A DNA stretch of 11,493 nucleotides from JAAYJK01 sp964531295 (GCA_964531295.1 CAZHHJ010000070.1:1-11493), one strand, 5' to 3'. Counted from the stretch's first letter, positions 1 through 6,860 are shown. Program-made: numbers and translations. Notes: a model not told the origin generated them from the letters alone.

Positions 1-935
1 AGGATATTGCCAAGCGGGCTCTACAGGTAGCGGCTGCGGGCCACCATAATGTGCTGCTGATCGGTCCTCCTGGCTCAGGCAAGACCATGCTGGCCCGCCG
101 CATACCCGGAATCCTTCCGGAGATGAGCCGCAGCGAAATTCTGGAAACGACCCGCATTTATTCGGTTTCCAACTTACTCAACGAAGAGCGGCCATTAATT
201 CAGAGCCGTCCTTTTCGAGCCCCCCACAAAAACGCCTCCCCGGTTAGCATCATTGGTGGGGGAAAAGACCCGCGTCCAGGAGAAATCAGCCTGGCTCACA
301 ATGGTGTGCTCTTTATGGATGAATTGCCCGAGTTCAATCGTGATGTCTTAGAATCCCTTCGTCAGCCCTTGGAAGATAAAACCGTTACCATCGCTAGAGC
401 GCTGGCTACTTACACCTATCCTTGCAACTTCAGTCTGGTGGCAGCTATGAATCCCTGCCCGTGCGGATATTTCGGCTCTGATACAGAATGTCTGTGCACT
501 CCTATTCAGATCCAGAAATATCTCAACCGTATCAGCGGGCCTCTTTTGGATCGCATGGATATGCACATAGAAATAGCTCGAGTAAAGTTTGAAGAACTGC
601 AGGACAAGTCAGCAGGCGAGGATTCCTCGTCCATGAGGGATAGAGTTAATCGTGCACAAGAAATTCAGGAAATGCGTTTTAAAGGTGTAGATATAAACTT
701 CAATGCTCAAATGCGTCCGGTAGAAATCCGCCGATACTGCCAACTCGATGATAATTCTCAGCGAATTTTCAAAAAGGCTTTCGATACCCTGAAAATGAGT
801 GCCCGGGCTTATGACCGAATACTAAAGGTAGCCCGCTCCATAGCTGACCTGGAAAATTCGCAGTCCATTACTCTAAACCACCTAGCAGAAGCACTGCGCT
901 ACCGCAGTTTGGACCGGAAATACTGGAACATGTAA
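1..935 (+). CDS. YifB/ComM-type Mg-chelatase-like AAA+ ATPase, 5' partial
   Basis: The frame is open from the left edge (first full codon at 3). It reads DIAKRALQVAAAGHHN before the GTG at 51, so that GTG is an internal valine and the gene starts outside the window. Counting from 51, it shows Walker A GPPGSGKT (5-12), Walker B VLFMDE (86-91), the AMNPCPCGY motif (132-140) with a second Cys pair CLC (147-149), SGPLLDR (162-168, arginine-finger region), and a C-terminal Mg-chelatase helical domain ending DRKYW. This arrangement is that of the YifB/ComM family. ComM in naturally transformable bacteria is a hexameric helicase that helps branch migration of incoming DNA; YifB proteins elsewhere are poorly defined. 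The missing N-terminus would hold the Lon-protease-like domain. Family assignment is firm, cellular role is inferred. No clear terminator follows the stop. Confidence 0.95.
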   Translation, partial: DIAKRALQVAAAGHHNVLLIGPPGSGKTMLARRIPGILPEMSRSEILETTRIYSVSNLLNEERPLIQSRPFRAPHKNASPVSIIGGGKDPRPGEISLAHNGVLFMDELPEFNRDVLESLRQPLEDKTVTIARALATYTYPCNFSLVAAMNPCPCGYFGSDTECLCTPIQIQKYLNRISGPLLDRMDMHIEIARVKFEELQDKSAGEDSSSMRDRVNRAQEIQEMRFKGVDINFNAQMRPVEIRRYCQLDDNSQRIFKKAFDTLKMSARAYDRILKVARSIADLENSQSITLNHLAEALRYRSLDRKYWNM

Positions 936-1000
936 CTTATGCAAGCCAAAAGCCGTTCCCAACTTGTACCCTTTGCGGTGTGATATGAAAACGATATTAT

Positions 1001-1046
1001 TATAATAACATATACAATAAAGGATAATGAAATTGGGGGGGTAATG
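1001..1046 (+). promoter_or_regulatory. Possible promoter -10 and ribosome site of the SPFH gene
   Basis: A perfect TATAAT lies at 1001-1006 in very AT-rich DNA, with no convincing -35 at normal spacing. A G-rich Shine-Dalgarno-like run (about 1035-1041) sits just before the ATG at 1044. The ribosome site supports 1044 as the original start of the SPFH gene; the promoter is a motif match only. Confidence 0.35.
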
Positions 1047-1179
1047 TTGGAAAAGCGAGTATGGAAGATAAATGGCTTCGTGGGTATTTTATGTATGCTT
1101 ATCCTAAATAGTTGCTGCAATTTACATCATTTTTAACAGTTTATCACTGCCAATATTTATATTCCTGGCGACCGTAATA

Positions 1180-1803
1180 TTGATTGTAATGTCTGTCCTA
1201 GCCACCACTGGACTCACTATCGTACAGCCCAATGAAGCCAAAGTTCTAACTTTTTTTGGCCGGTATATTGGGACCATTGTGGATGATGGCTTGTGGCTTT
1301 CAGTACCTATTACTGTAAAGAAACGGGTATCCTTGAAGGTTAGGAACTTCAACAGCAAAATGCTCAAGGTAAATGATGTGGATGGTAATCCGGTCGAGAT
1401 AGCGGCAGTAATTGTTTTCAAAGTCATCAGTTCCGCCAAAGCAGTTTTTGACATGGATGATTATGAGACTTTTGTAGAAATTCAAAGCGAAACAGCCCTG
1501 CGCCATGTGGCCACCAAATATCCTTATGATATATTTGAGCAAGAGGGCTATTCCCTGCGCGGTAATGCCGAAGAGCTTGCAGCTGAACTGGCCCGCGAAC
1601 TACAGGAGCGTTTGGCTGTAGCTGGAGTAGAAGTGATTGAAGCCCGTCTGACCCACCTGGCCTATGCCACCGAAATTGCCAGTGCTATGTTGCAGCGTCA
1701 GCAAGCATCATCTATTTTGGCCGCCCGGCAGATTGTTGTTGAAGGTGCAGTAGGAATGGCGCAAATGGCCATTGCGCATCTGGAAAGAGACAATGTTGTT
1801 TGA
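1180..1803 (+). CDS. Largest open segment of the broken SPFH gene
   Basis: This frame starts at a TTG inside the second hydrophobic segment, so it is a fragment and not a true gene start. It keeps the full SPFH core: VQPNEAKVLTFFGRYIGTI near the N-terminus, DGNPVEIAAVIVFKV in the middle, and LQRQQASSILAARQIVVEGA in the helical C-terminal part. It stops at TGA (1801-1803) because of one extra T; with that base removed the frame goes on as E-L-D up to the insert. If the two frame breaks are real, a soluble truncated product without its membrane anchor is conceivable. No ribosome site precedes the TTG. Confidence 0.6.
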   Translation: MIVMSVLATTGLTIVQPNEAKVLTFFGRYIGTIVDDGLWLSVPITVKKRVSLKVRNFNSKMLKVNDVDGNPVEIAAVIVFKVISSAKAVFDMDDYETFVEIQSETALRHVATKYPYDIFEQEGYSLRGNAEELAAELARELQERLAVAGVEVIEARLTHLAYATEIASAMLQRQQASSILAARQIVVEGAVGMAQMAIAHLERDNVV

Positions 1804-1811
1804 GCTGGATA

Positions 1812-1880
1812 ATGTTTAAGCCTAAGCGTGGAAAAGCTTATTGGGACGAACAAATTGATAAATACAGAGGTGATGAGTGA
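1812..1880 (+). pseudogene. 22-codon ORF overlapping the CPCC gene start; possible tail of a lost gene
   Basis: ATG at 1812 opens a short basic, aromatic peptide (MFKPKRGKAYWDEQIDKYRG plus DE) that ends at TGA 1878-1880, overlapping the CPCC ATG by one base. Stop/start overlaps of this type mark translationally coupled genes, so this may be the C-terminal end of an upstream gene brought along in the insert. No ribosome site of its own is visible. The peptide is not recognised, and it may be chance. Confidence 0.35.
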
Positions 1881-2065
1881 TGTTTGAATGCCCCTGTTGT
1901 GGGAAAAAAACTCTTGATGATGAAGGCCGTTATGATGTCTGTTCTGCTTGTGGATGGGAAGATGATCCAATTCAGCGAGACGATCCGGACTATGATGGAG
2001 GGGCTAACGTAATGTCGCTCAATCAAGCTCGAAAGGCATTTAATGGAGGTAAACCAATACAATAA
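1880..2065 (+). CDS. CPCC-family cysteine-rich small protein
   Basis: ATG at 1880 is preferred over the GTG at 1877, because GAGGTGAT (about 1867-1874) is a near-ideal Shine-Dalgarno site at good spacing. The 61-aa product opens MFECPCCGKKTL and continues with CSACGWEDDP, DPDYDGGAN and MSLNQARKAF, which is the pattern of the Cys_rich_CPCC family. Cys 4, 6, 7, 21 and 24 form a probable zinc knuckle (CPCC plus CxxC). Members are small stand-alone proteins of unknown biochemical role; I recall some near polymorphic-toxin loci, which would fit an immunity-type role, but that is inference. The gene is intact, although it sits inside the broken SPFH gene. Confidence 0.85.
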   Translation: MFECPCCGKKTLDDEGRYDVCSACGWEDDPIQRDDPDYDGGANVMSLNQARKAFNGGKPIQ

Positions 2066-2196
2066 CAAAACAGTCTATAACACTCGCATACAGATGAACG
2101 TAAAGTGGCCATGATCAATAATTTGCTGGTAACCATAGTATCTGACAGGTCTGCTCAGCCGGTAATCAATACTGGCACAATTTATTAGGGGATGAT

Positions 2197-2421
2197 ATGA
2201 TGGCCGGGAAAAAATCTTTTTTGCTGCGCATTAATCCTAAATTATACGAAGTCATGGAAAAATGGGCTGCTGATGAATTTCGCAGCGTAAACGGACATAT
2301 TGAGTACCTTCTCCGCGATGCGGCACTACACAATAGTCGCCTGGGAAGCAAAGCTAGGGACTCGGCAGATGAAATAAGTGCAGGAGAAGCAGTTATCGAT
2401 GCTAATACAGATAAAGATTAA
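2197..2421 (+). CDS. Arc/CopG-like ribbon-helix-helix small protein
   Basis: Two in-frame ATGs (2197 and 2200) follow AGGGGATGAT. The 74-aa product begins with KKSFLLRINPKLYEVMEKWA and continues FRSVNGHIEYLLRDA, the beta-strand, helix, turn (S-V-N-G), helix layout of a ribbon-helix-helix DNA-binding fold (about residues 5-43). It has an acidic, probably disordered tail (44-74). It starts 8 bp after the SPFH stop. SPFH genes in Firmicutes are commonly followed by such a gene, so the two are probably one transcription unit, and this protein may bind DNA to control it. The fold is well supported; its target is unknown. A toxin partner is not seen. Confidence 0.85.
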   Translation: MMAGKKSFLLRINPKLYEVMEKWAADEFRSVNGHIEYLLRDAALHNSRLGSKARDSADEISAGEAVIDANTDKD

Positions 2422-2461
2422 AGGTGGGCTGTGTGAAGCACCCTTGCCGGGCGCACCGGGT

Positions 2462-2489
2462 AAGATCCTTCGCTGCGCTCGGGATGACA
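2462..2489 (+). repeat. Dispersed 28-bp hairpin repeat, copy 1
   Basis: Copy 1 of a 28-bp element beginning AAGATCCTTCGCTGCG and ending ATGACA. Copies 2 and 3 are at 3824-3851 and 4824-4851. All have the same length. Differences fall mainly at paired positions of a short hairpin (positions 4-8 with 20-24, and 11-12 with 16-17). All lie outside intact coding sequence. Confidence 0.85.
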
Positions 2490-2560
2490 CAAGCCTAGCG
2501 CTCAGGCGGACACAAGTCTAGCGTTCAAAATGATACAGCTGTTACGCTTCTTGGAAGACA
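2490..2560 (+). repeat. Degenerate 23-bp tandem units following repeat copy 1
   Basis: Directly after the 28-bp element come units of 23 bp (2490-2512), 23 bp (2513-2535) and about 25 bp (2536-2560). Each starts CA and ends with GACA or GATA. Their core (AGCGCTCAGG or similar) matches the 3' half of the 28-bp element. The layout is that of the 4852-5287 array, but shorter and more decayed. Confidence 0.65.
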
Positions 2561-2649
2561 GTCTGACGGTTCTGGCTGTCACTTTTTCTGAGATCAGGCG
2601 GCAAGAACAAGTCCCCAATGTCATTCCCTGGTGTGTGCCACCCAGCTAA

Positions 2650-2700
2650 TGCTATAATATATAAATATATAAGAAACTATTGTTTTAGAGGAGTTTAAAA
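2650..2700 (+). promoter_or_regulatory. Extended -10 promoter and ribosome site of the PHP phosphatase gene
   Basis: TGCTATAAT at 2650-2658 is a perfect extended -10 (TGn plus TATAAT). A recognisable -35 is lacking, which extended -10 promoters tolerate. GAGGAG lies about 7 bases before the ATG at 2701. The rest of 2422-2649 holds only the repeat material and no gene. Confidence 0.65.
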
Positions 2701-3507
2701 ATGCGTTATTTTGCTGATTATCACACCCATACGGATTTTTCCGGGGACAGTCAGGCCCCCATGGAATCAATGGTTAAACGAGCAATAGAACTGGGATTAA
2801 CTGAACTGGTTTTCACTGATCACGTTGACTATGATTATGCTGATCCAGTTTTTGAAAATATAGATTTTGATGAATATCTGCAACTATTTCATCACATCAA
2901 GGCAAAATATCGCCAGGACATAAATCTTTTGATGGGGGTAGAGATAGGCTTTCAGCCGCATGTTGAATCCCGGATTGAGGAATTACTGTCCCGCTTGAGC
3001 TTTGATTTCATAATTTATTCCACTCATACGGCTGACCAGCTTGATTTCCATACCGGTGCTTTTTTCGATGGCAAAGAAAGGGATTTTGCCTATCAGCGGT
3101 ATTTTGAAAACGTATTGCAAAGTATACATCAGCCTGCTAATTTCGATGTTTACGGACACCTGGATTTTATTGTCCGATACGGAAATTATGACTCCAAGGT
3201 GCTTTCTTACCATAAGCATTCCGAGGTGATAGATAAAATTCTACGGACGCTAGTTTACAATGGCCGAGGTATTGAGATTAATACCTCAGGATATCGCTAT
3301 GGCGTGCAACATATGCACCCGCAGGAGGATATAATCAGACGCTATAAAAAGCTGGGCGGTGAAATAATCACGATAGGCTCTGATGCTCACAGCCCCCAGG
3401 ATCTCTGTGCGGATTTTAATGATGCTTATACAATACTTAGAGATATAGGGTTTAAATATATTAACGCATATAAGCAAAGAAAGCCCCGTTTTATAAAAAT
3501 CCCTTGA
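2701..3507 (+). CDS. PHP-domain histidinol phosphatase (HisJ family)
   Basis: The 268-aa product has the full set of PHP metal ligands in order: DYHTH (H8, H10), TDH (D40, H41), GVE (E81), STH (H109), YGHLD (H153) and GSDAH (D228, H230). Length and motifs match the HisJ/K type of histidinol-phosphatase, which removes phosphate from L-histidinol phosphate in histidine synthesis using a tri-metal centre in the cytoplasm. The related PHP phosphoesterase YcdX is shorter, so HisJ is the better fit, but substrate cannot be fixed from motifs alone. The gene stands alone behind its own promoter and away from other his genes, as is common for hisK/hisJ in Firmicutes. Its 3' end overlaps the stop of the minus-strand remnant by 17 bp. 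Confidence 0.88.
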   Translation: MRYFADYHTHTDFSGDSQAPMESMVKRAIELGLTELVFTDHVDYDYADPVFENIDFDEYLQLFHHIKAKYRQDINLLMGVEIGFQPHVESRIEELLSRLSFDFIIYSTHTADQLDFHTGAFFDGKERDFAYQRYFENVLQSIHQPANFDVYGHLDFIVRYGNYDSKVLSYHKHSEVIDKILRTLVYNGRGIEINTSGYRYGVQHMHPQEDIIRRYKKLGGEIITIGSDAHSPQDLCADFNDAYTILRDIGFKYINAYKQRKPRFIKIP

Positions 3508-3805
3508 TCGCCTCTCGAGCGCATATATTATACTCGTCTCCGCTGATCAATTCACTCTCCTGCAGTTGATAATCCAGGCTATAGTAACTGAAAACAGATG
3601 ACTGCAAATTATCCCGATAAGGCATGGTGATGATGTTGTCAGCTGAATACACCCATTTCACCGCCACCTCACAGTCCTTCCAGTTTGCCATCTCTGCCAT
3701 GGCTGGAGATGTGGTCAAAACCCGCTCCGCTTCCAATGCAAGCATGAGCAAACCAGGTATATTCGTGATGGCTCTGTAAGTATTCAAAGTTTGCAGACAT
3801 TCATT
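3491..3805 (-). pseudogene. Unrecognised ORF, probably the 3' remnant of a larger gene
   Basis: The minus frame is open from 3805 down to a TAA at 3491. The nearest starter is TTG at 3787 (98 aa), with no ribosome site before it. Codon use looks like real coding sequence, and the product is rich in Trp, Tyr and hydrophobic residues (ANWKDCEVAVKWVYSADNI, SSVFSYYSLDY), but I do not recognise a family. The open frame ends upstream at a stop (3806-3808), and the 28-bp repeat copy 2 begins about 16 bp further on. This suggests the 5' part was lost, with the repeat near the break. It could also be a genuine small gene with a TTG start. Confidence 0.4.
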
Positions 3806-3823
3806 TCATTGATCAGGCGTATC

Positions 3824-3851
3824 AAGATTCTTCACTTCGTTCGGAATGACA
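3824..3851 (+). repeat. Dispersed 28-bp hairpin repeat, copy 2
   Basis: Same element as at 2462 and 4824, here AAGATTCTTCACTTCG and onward to ATGACA. It carries A-T at hairpin positions 11/17, where the other two copies have G-C, and T-A at 6/22, where copy 1 has C-G. No 23-bp units follow. It lies between the remnant and the stop of the flavodoxin-like gene. Confidence 0.85.
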
Positions 3852-3863
3852 TTATGGTGCTGC

Positions 3864-4448
3864 TCACACCACTTCTGGATTGCGGTTCCCAACTGCTTCT
3901 TGGCCTAAGCGGTAGGCGGCCTGAAGATACTCGGGGTGTTCCAATATGTCTCCCTGGCTATCCACCCCATTGACCAGTAATTCGCCCACATAGATATATC
4001 CGGCAGCATCGAAGAAGTATTTCATGGTCAGCCGGGCTCCCTCAAACAGTCGCTCCCCTTTGGTAGCTCCTACGCTGATAAAATATCCCTTTCTCCCGGA
4101 CTTAAATCCGGTGGCTTTTAATACGTATTTGCGGGCCCATAGAGCCTGGCAGCGGTCGATGGCAGCTTTGGCCCAGCCGGAAACTGCATAAAAATAAATG
4201 GGAGACGCAAAAATCATCACATCGGCCTGATCAATTTTTTCGTATAGGTCTTGCATATCATCTTCCAGGATGCATTTACCAGTCTGATCGCAGGCTCCGC
4301 ATCCCATACAAGGCGAAATAGTCAGGGTTGACAGAACGACCTTTTCCGTCTCTGCACCGGCCTCAGCGGCAGCAGACAGTGCTTTATCGAGCAGTATTTC
4401 GCAATTCCCGCCTCTTCTCGGGCTGGCCGATATTCCCAGGATTAACAC
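3864..4448 (-). CDS. Flavodoxin-like NAD(P)H-dependent FMN oxidoreductase
   Basis: GTG at 4448 is the start: on the minus strand GGAGGA sits 6 bases before it. The 194-aa product has the flavodoxin fold signatures of the NADPH-dependent FMN reductase family: LGISASPRRGGN (4-15, FMN phosphate loop), a four-Cys segment CMGCGACDQTGKC (47-59), DDMQDLY, and ASPIYFYAVSG (81-91, isoalloxazine side). In clostridial members this Cys segment follows beta-strand 2; it can resemble an iron-sulfur motif, as in iron-sulfur flavoproteins, but the spacing differs from the classical ISF pattern, so cluster binding is not claimed. Likely a cytosolic electron-transfer or reductase enzyme using FMN; the substrate is unknown. 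The gene stands alone, with repeats on both sides. Confidence 0.9.
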   Translation of the reverse strand: MLILGISASPRRGGNCEILLDKALSAAAEAGAETEKVVLSTLTISPCMGCGACDQTGKCILEDDMQDLYEKIDQADVMIFASPIYFYAVSGWAKAAIDRCQALWARKYVLKATGFKSGRKGYFISVGATKGERLFEGARLTMKYFFDAAGYIYVGELLVNGVDSQGDILEHPEYLQAAYRLGQEAVGNRNPEVV

Positions 4449-4823
4449 TTTTCATCCTCCGATCTTAGCAGGATCATCTGGGGAATTTCAGTTTGCACTA
4501 AGTACTATTACTTCCCAAATGGTCGGTGCCGTCAAAAATGAATGTTTCTGCCTATATTAGTTGGGCATTTTTCAGACGTTTCGCTGCAGACTCAGCTGCT
4601 CCCTGTTATTGGTCTTAAATAATTGTAAACACTAGGCTGGCTGGGTAATTTATGCACTTGCACCCTTTTAAGAGCATTATACTTTAAAGAGTTTGCTTGT
4701 CAATTCGATTTGATGGGGCCCTTAAGCTGGGGGTGGGTTCGATCCCCAAGCTGCTGCCCAGCTGGAGAAACAGGGTATCAATAGACAAAGGACTCTCCTC
4801 GCCATATACAAAGTTCCGTGGGA
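4449..4823. other. Gene-free stretch, no clear function
   Basis: About 375 bp upstream of the minus-strand oxidoreductase, ending at the third repeat. I see no long ORF. One hairpin at 4725-4752 (AGCTGGGG against CCCCAAGCT, one bulge) encloses a GGGTTCGATCCCC stretch that looks like a tRNA T-arm, but no cloverleaf can be built. The promoter of the oxidoreductase should lie in the left part; I could not place it. Confidence 0.5.
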
Positions 4824-4851
4824 AAGATTCTTCGCTTCGCTCAGAATGACA
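4824..4851 (+). repeat. Dispersed 28-bp hairpin repeat, copy 3 (head of the tandem array)
   Basis: AAGATTCTTCGCTTCGCTCA and onward to ATGACA, 28 bp as in the copies at 2462 and 3824. It runs directly into the 23-bp array, whose units reuse its 3' half (CGCTCAGA, two or more bases, GACA). Confidence 0.88.
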
Positions 4852-4925
4852 GGCTGGGTCCGCTCAGACCGACAGGCTGGGTCCGCTCAGACCGACAGGC
4901 TGGGTCCGCTCAGACCGACAGGCTG

Positions 4926-5025
4926 NNNNNNNNNNNNNNNNNNNNNNNNNNNNNNNNNNNNNNNNNNNNNNNNNNNNNNNNNNNNNNNNNNNNNNNNNNN
5001 NNNNNNNNNNNNNNNNNNNNNNNNN
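4926..5025. other. Assembly gap (100 N)
   Basis: Exactly 100 N between repeat units, the usual placeholder for a gap of unknown size. The assembler evidently failed in the identical 23-bp units. Confidence 0.98.
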
Positions 5026-5099
5026 GGTCCGCTCAGACCGACAAGATGGGTTCGCCCAAAACGGCAGTCTGGAATCACTCAGACCGACAGGATGGGTTC

Positions 5100-5199
5100 N
5101 NNNNNNNNNNNNNNNNNNNNNNNNNNNNNNNNNNNNNNNNNNNNNNNNNNNNNNNNNNNNNNNNNNNNNNNNNNNNNNNNNNNNNNNNNNNNNNNNNNN
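5100..5199. other. Assembly gap (100 N)
   Basis: A second run of exactly 100 N. The sequence on both sides is the same 46-bp higher-order unit, so the missing part is probably more of the same array. Confidence 0.98.
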
Positions 5200-5398
5200 G
5201 GAATCACTCAGACCGACAGGATGGGTTCGCCCAAAACGGCAGGCTGGAATCACTTAGACTGACAAGGTGGAATACTCAGAATGGCCTGCAAAATATCAAA
5301 TATAGTATTTCCCCCTATCACCTGCTCTCCTTAAGATTTATAATATTCATAGTCTATTAAAGAGGCTAAGAAAAGCAGAATTAGTGGGTGAAATGTTT

Positions 5399-6808
5399 AT
5401 GGAAAACAATCTTTCTAAAAACCGGGTATTACTGACTATAACTATAGCTTCATTTTTAACCCCCTTTATGATGTCTGCTACTAATATTGCTTTACCAACT
5501 ATACAAAGAGATTTTGCGGCTAATGCGGTAATGCTCAGCTGGATAGCTACTTCTTATCTCTTATCCACTGCGGTATTCCTTTTGCCTGCCGGAAAAATTG
5601 CGGATATCTATGGGCGGAAAAAGTTTTTCATGATCGGAATAATAATATTTACCCTGGCATCACTCTTGTCAGCTTTTGTCCCCAGCATTGAATGGCTGAT
5701 AGTTATGCGCATCTTTCAAGGCCTGGGCGGGGCCATTACTATGACTACCGCTGTCGCCATCCTTACATCGGTATACCCGCCGCAGGAGCGGGGTAAGGCT
5801 CTGGGAGTAAATGTGTCCATGGTTTATATAGCTCTGGCCAGCGGTCCCACTATAGGGGGTTGGCTAACTGCCCAACTGGGTTGGCGCAGCATCTTTTATA
5901 TGTCTGCTCCCCTGGGCTTAATCACTATACTCCTAACCTTGTATTATCTAAAAGGAGAGTGGGCTGATGCCCGGGACGAAAAGCTGGATATCTTCGGCAG
6001 CTTGATTTATGCCTTTAGTGTTATTGCGATAACTTATGGCTTTACCCTGCTGCCCGCTCCAGCCGGCATAATATTCGTTTTACTGGGTATGGCGGGAGCT
6101 GCTGCTTTCGTAAGAAGCCAACTAAAGGCTAAATATCCGGTCTTTAACGTACGCCTGTTTAAAAACAACCGGGTATTTGCGTTTTCCAATATTGCGGCTC
6201 TGATTAACTATGGTGCCACTGCGGGAATAACCTTTTTATTAAGCCTTTACCTGCAATATATAAAAGGGATGCCTCCCCAGACGGCCGGACTGGTATTAAT
6301 CATACAGCCTATCATCATGGCGTTTATAGCTCCGGTAGCTGGCAATTTATCCGATCGTATCGAACCCCGGCTTATTTCATCCCTGGGTATGGCTTGTACT
6401 GCTCTGGGTTTATTTCTCATGATATTCTTGCATTATGACACATCGCTGACTTATATTATCACTAGCCTGATCGTTCTGGGGATTGGATTTGCACTATTTG
6501 GCCCCCCTAATACCAATGCCATCATGGGATCGGTCACCCGGCAATATTATGGGATTGCATCAGGCTCAGTGGCAACCATGCGCCTTTTAGGGCAAAATTT
6601 TAGCATGGCTCTGGCTACCCTGATAATTACCCTGCATCTGGGCAGTCGCCAAATAGCACCTGCTACTTATGAACTCTTCTTAAGTAGCAGCAGGGTTTCA
6701 TTTACTATTTTCACCCTGCTCTGTCTCGTTGGGATTTATTTTTCTTATTCCCGTGGACATCTGCACATTAGCAGTGAAGCAAGAGAAGATGAGCAGTCAG
6801 AATCCTAA
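5399..6808 (+). CDS. MFS multidrug exporter, DHA2 (EmrB/QacA-like) type
   Basis: ATG at 5399 is preferred because GGTGA (5387-5391) lies 7 bases before it; an in-frame GTG at 5384 would give 474 aa with no good ribosome site. Counting from the GTG, the protein shows MFS motif A (GKIADIYGRKK, 70-80), GLGGAITM after helix 4, and a motif-C-like ASGPTIGGWL (152-161) typical of drug:H+ antiporters, followed by LGWRSIFYMSAPLG. The number and spacing of hydrophobic segments suit 14 helices, the DHA2 layout. It should sit in the cytoplasmic membrane and export a hydrophobic compound using the proton gradient; the substrate is not known. It stands alone after the repeat array, with a possible TATAAT at 5339-5344 and a hairpin after the stop. 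Confidence 0.92.
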   Translation: MENNLSKNRVLLTITIASFLTPFMMSATNIALPTIQRDFAANAVMLSWIATSYLLSTAVFLLPAGKIADIYGRKKFFMIGIIIFTLASLLSAFVPSIEWLIVMRIFQGLGGAITMTTAVAILTSVYPPQERGKALGVNVSMVYIALASGPTIGGWLTAQLGWRSIFYMSAPLGLITILLTLYYLKGEWADARDEKLDIFGSLIYAFSVIAITYGFTLLPAPAGIIFVLLGMAGAAAFVRSQLKAKYPVFNVRLFKNNRVFAFSNIAALINYGATAGITFLLSLYLQYIKGMPPQTAGLVLIIQPIIMAFIAPVAGNLSDRIEPRLISSLGMACTALGLFLMIFLHYDTSLTYIITSLIVLGIGFALFGPPNTNAIMGSVTRQYYGIASGSVATMRLLGQNFSMALATLIITLHLGSRQIAPATYELFLSSSRVSFTIFTLLCLVGIYFSYSRGHLHISSEAREDEQSES

Positions 6809-6860
6809 ATATGGGCCGGAATTCTGGAGATAGACCCTAATACTTGCCCTATAAAGAACG

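Larger units (their letters stand above)
1811..2095 (+). other. Inserted cassette of about 285 bp inside the SPFH gene
   Basis: The SPFH coding sequence breaks after E-L-D at 1810 and resumes with E-R-K at 2096, in the same corrected frame. GAT flanks the insert on both sides (1808-1810 and 2093-2095), so a 3-bp overlap or duplication is possible. Terminal inverted repeats and a transposase are absent. The cassette holds a 22-codon ORF (1812-1880) and an overlapping CPCC gene (1880-2065). The event type (transfer, recombination or capture) cannot be read from the sequence. Confidence 0.7.
1044..2188 (+). pseudogene. SPFH/band-7 (prohibitin-like) protein gene, frame-broken and split by an insert
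   Basis: Read in three pieces, this gives one continuous SPFH protein of about 285 aa. Piece 1 (1044-1106) encodes MLEKRVWKINGFVGILCMLIL. Piece 2 (from 1108) encodes two hydrophobic segments and the whole SPFH domain through ERDNVV. Piece 3 is ELD (1802-1810) continuing at 2096-2188 with ERKVAMINNLLVTIVSDRSA and the end INTGTIY. Joining them needs one base removed in the AAA at 1106-1108, one in the TTT at 1799-1801, and loss of 1811-2095. SPFH proteins are membrane-anchored oligomeric scaffolds; this subfamily normally has the stop a few bases before a ribbon-helix-helix gene, as here. The homopolymer indels could be sequencing errors, but the insert is not explained that way. As written, only the 1180-1803 segment is openly translatable. 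Confidence 0.85.
4852..5287 (+). repeat. 23-bp tandem repeat array with two assembly gaps
   Basis: Three identical 23-bp units (4852-4874, 4875-4897, 4898-4920; GGCTGGGTCCGCTCAG...GACA) precede the first gap. Between and after the gaps come two further 23-bp types, GATGGGTTCGCCCAAAACGG and CTGGAATCACTCAGACCGAC, which alternate as a 46-bp higher-order unit. The last units (to about 5287) decay. Because 23 is not a multiple of 3, all frames stay open and give false ORFs on both strands. There are no unique spacers, so this is not a CRISPR array. The true length is unknown. Confidence 0.9.

Noticed and set aside
1811..2095. Group II intron, MITE or IS as explanation for the SPFH insert
   Set aside because: No terminal inverted repeats, no transposase or reverse transcriptase, and the length is filled mostly by an intact CPCC gene.
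3791..3973. Plus-strand 60-aa ORF across repeat copy 2
   Set aside because: It overlaps the end of the minus-strand oxidoreductase and consists partly of the intergenic repeat.
4725..4763. tRNA gene suggested by GGGTTCGATCCCC and a later CCCA
   Set aside because: No matching 5' acceptor strand, D-arm or anticodon arm about 60 bases upstream; the T-arm-like bases are better explained by a simple hairpin.
4852..5287. CRISPR array
   Set aside because: Units are joined head to tail with no unique spacers, and no cas genes are near.
4818..5360. Long ORFs on both strands across the 23-bp array
   Set aside because: They are an effect of a 23-bp repeat without stops, read through N runs; the peptides are low-complexity repeats without a ribosome site.
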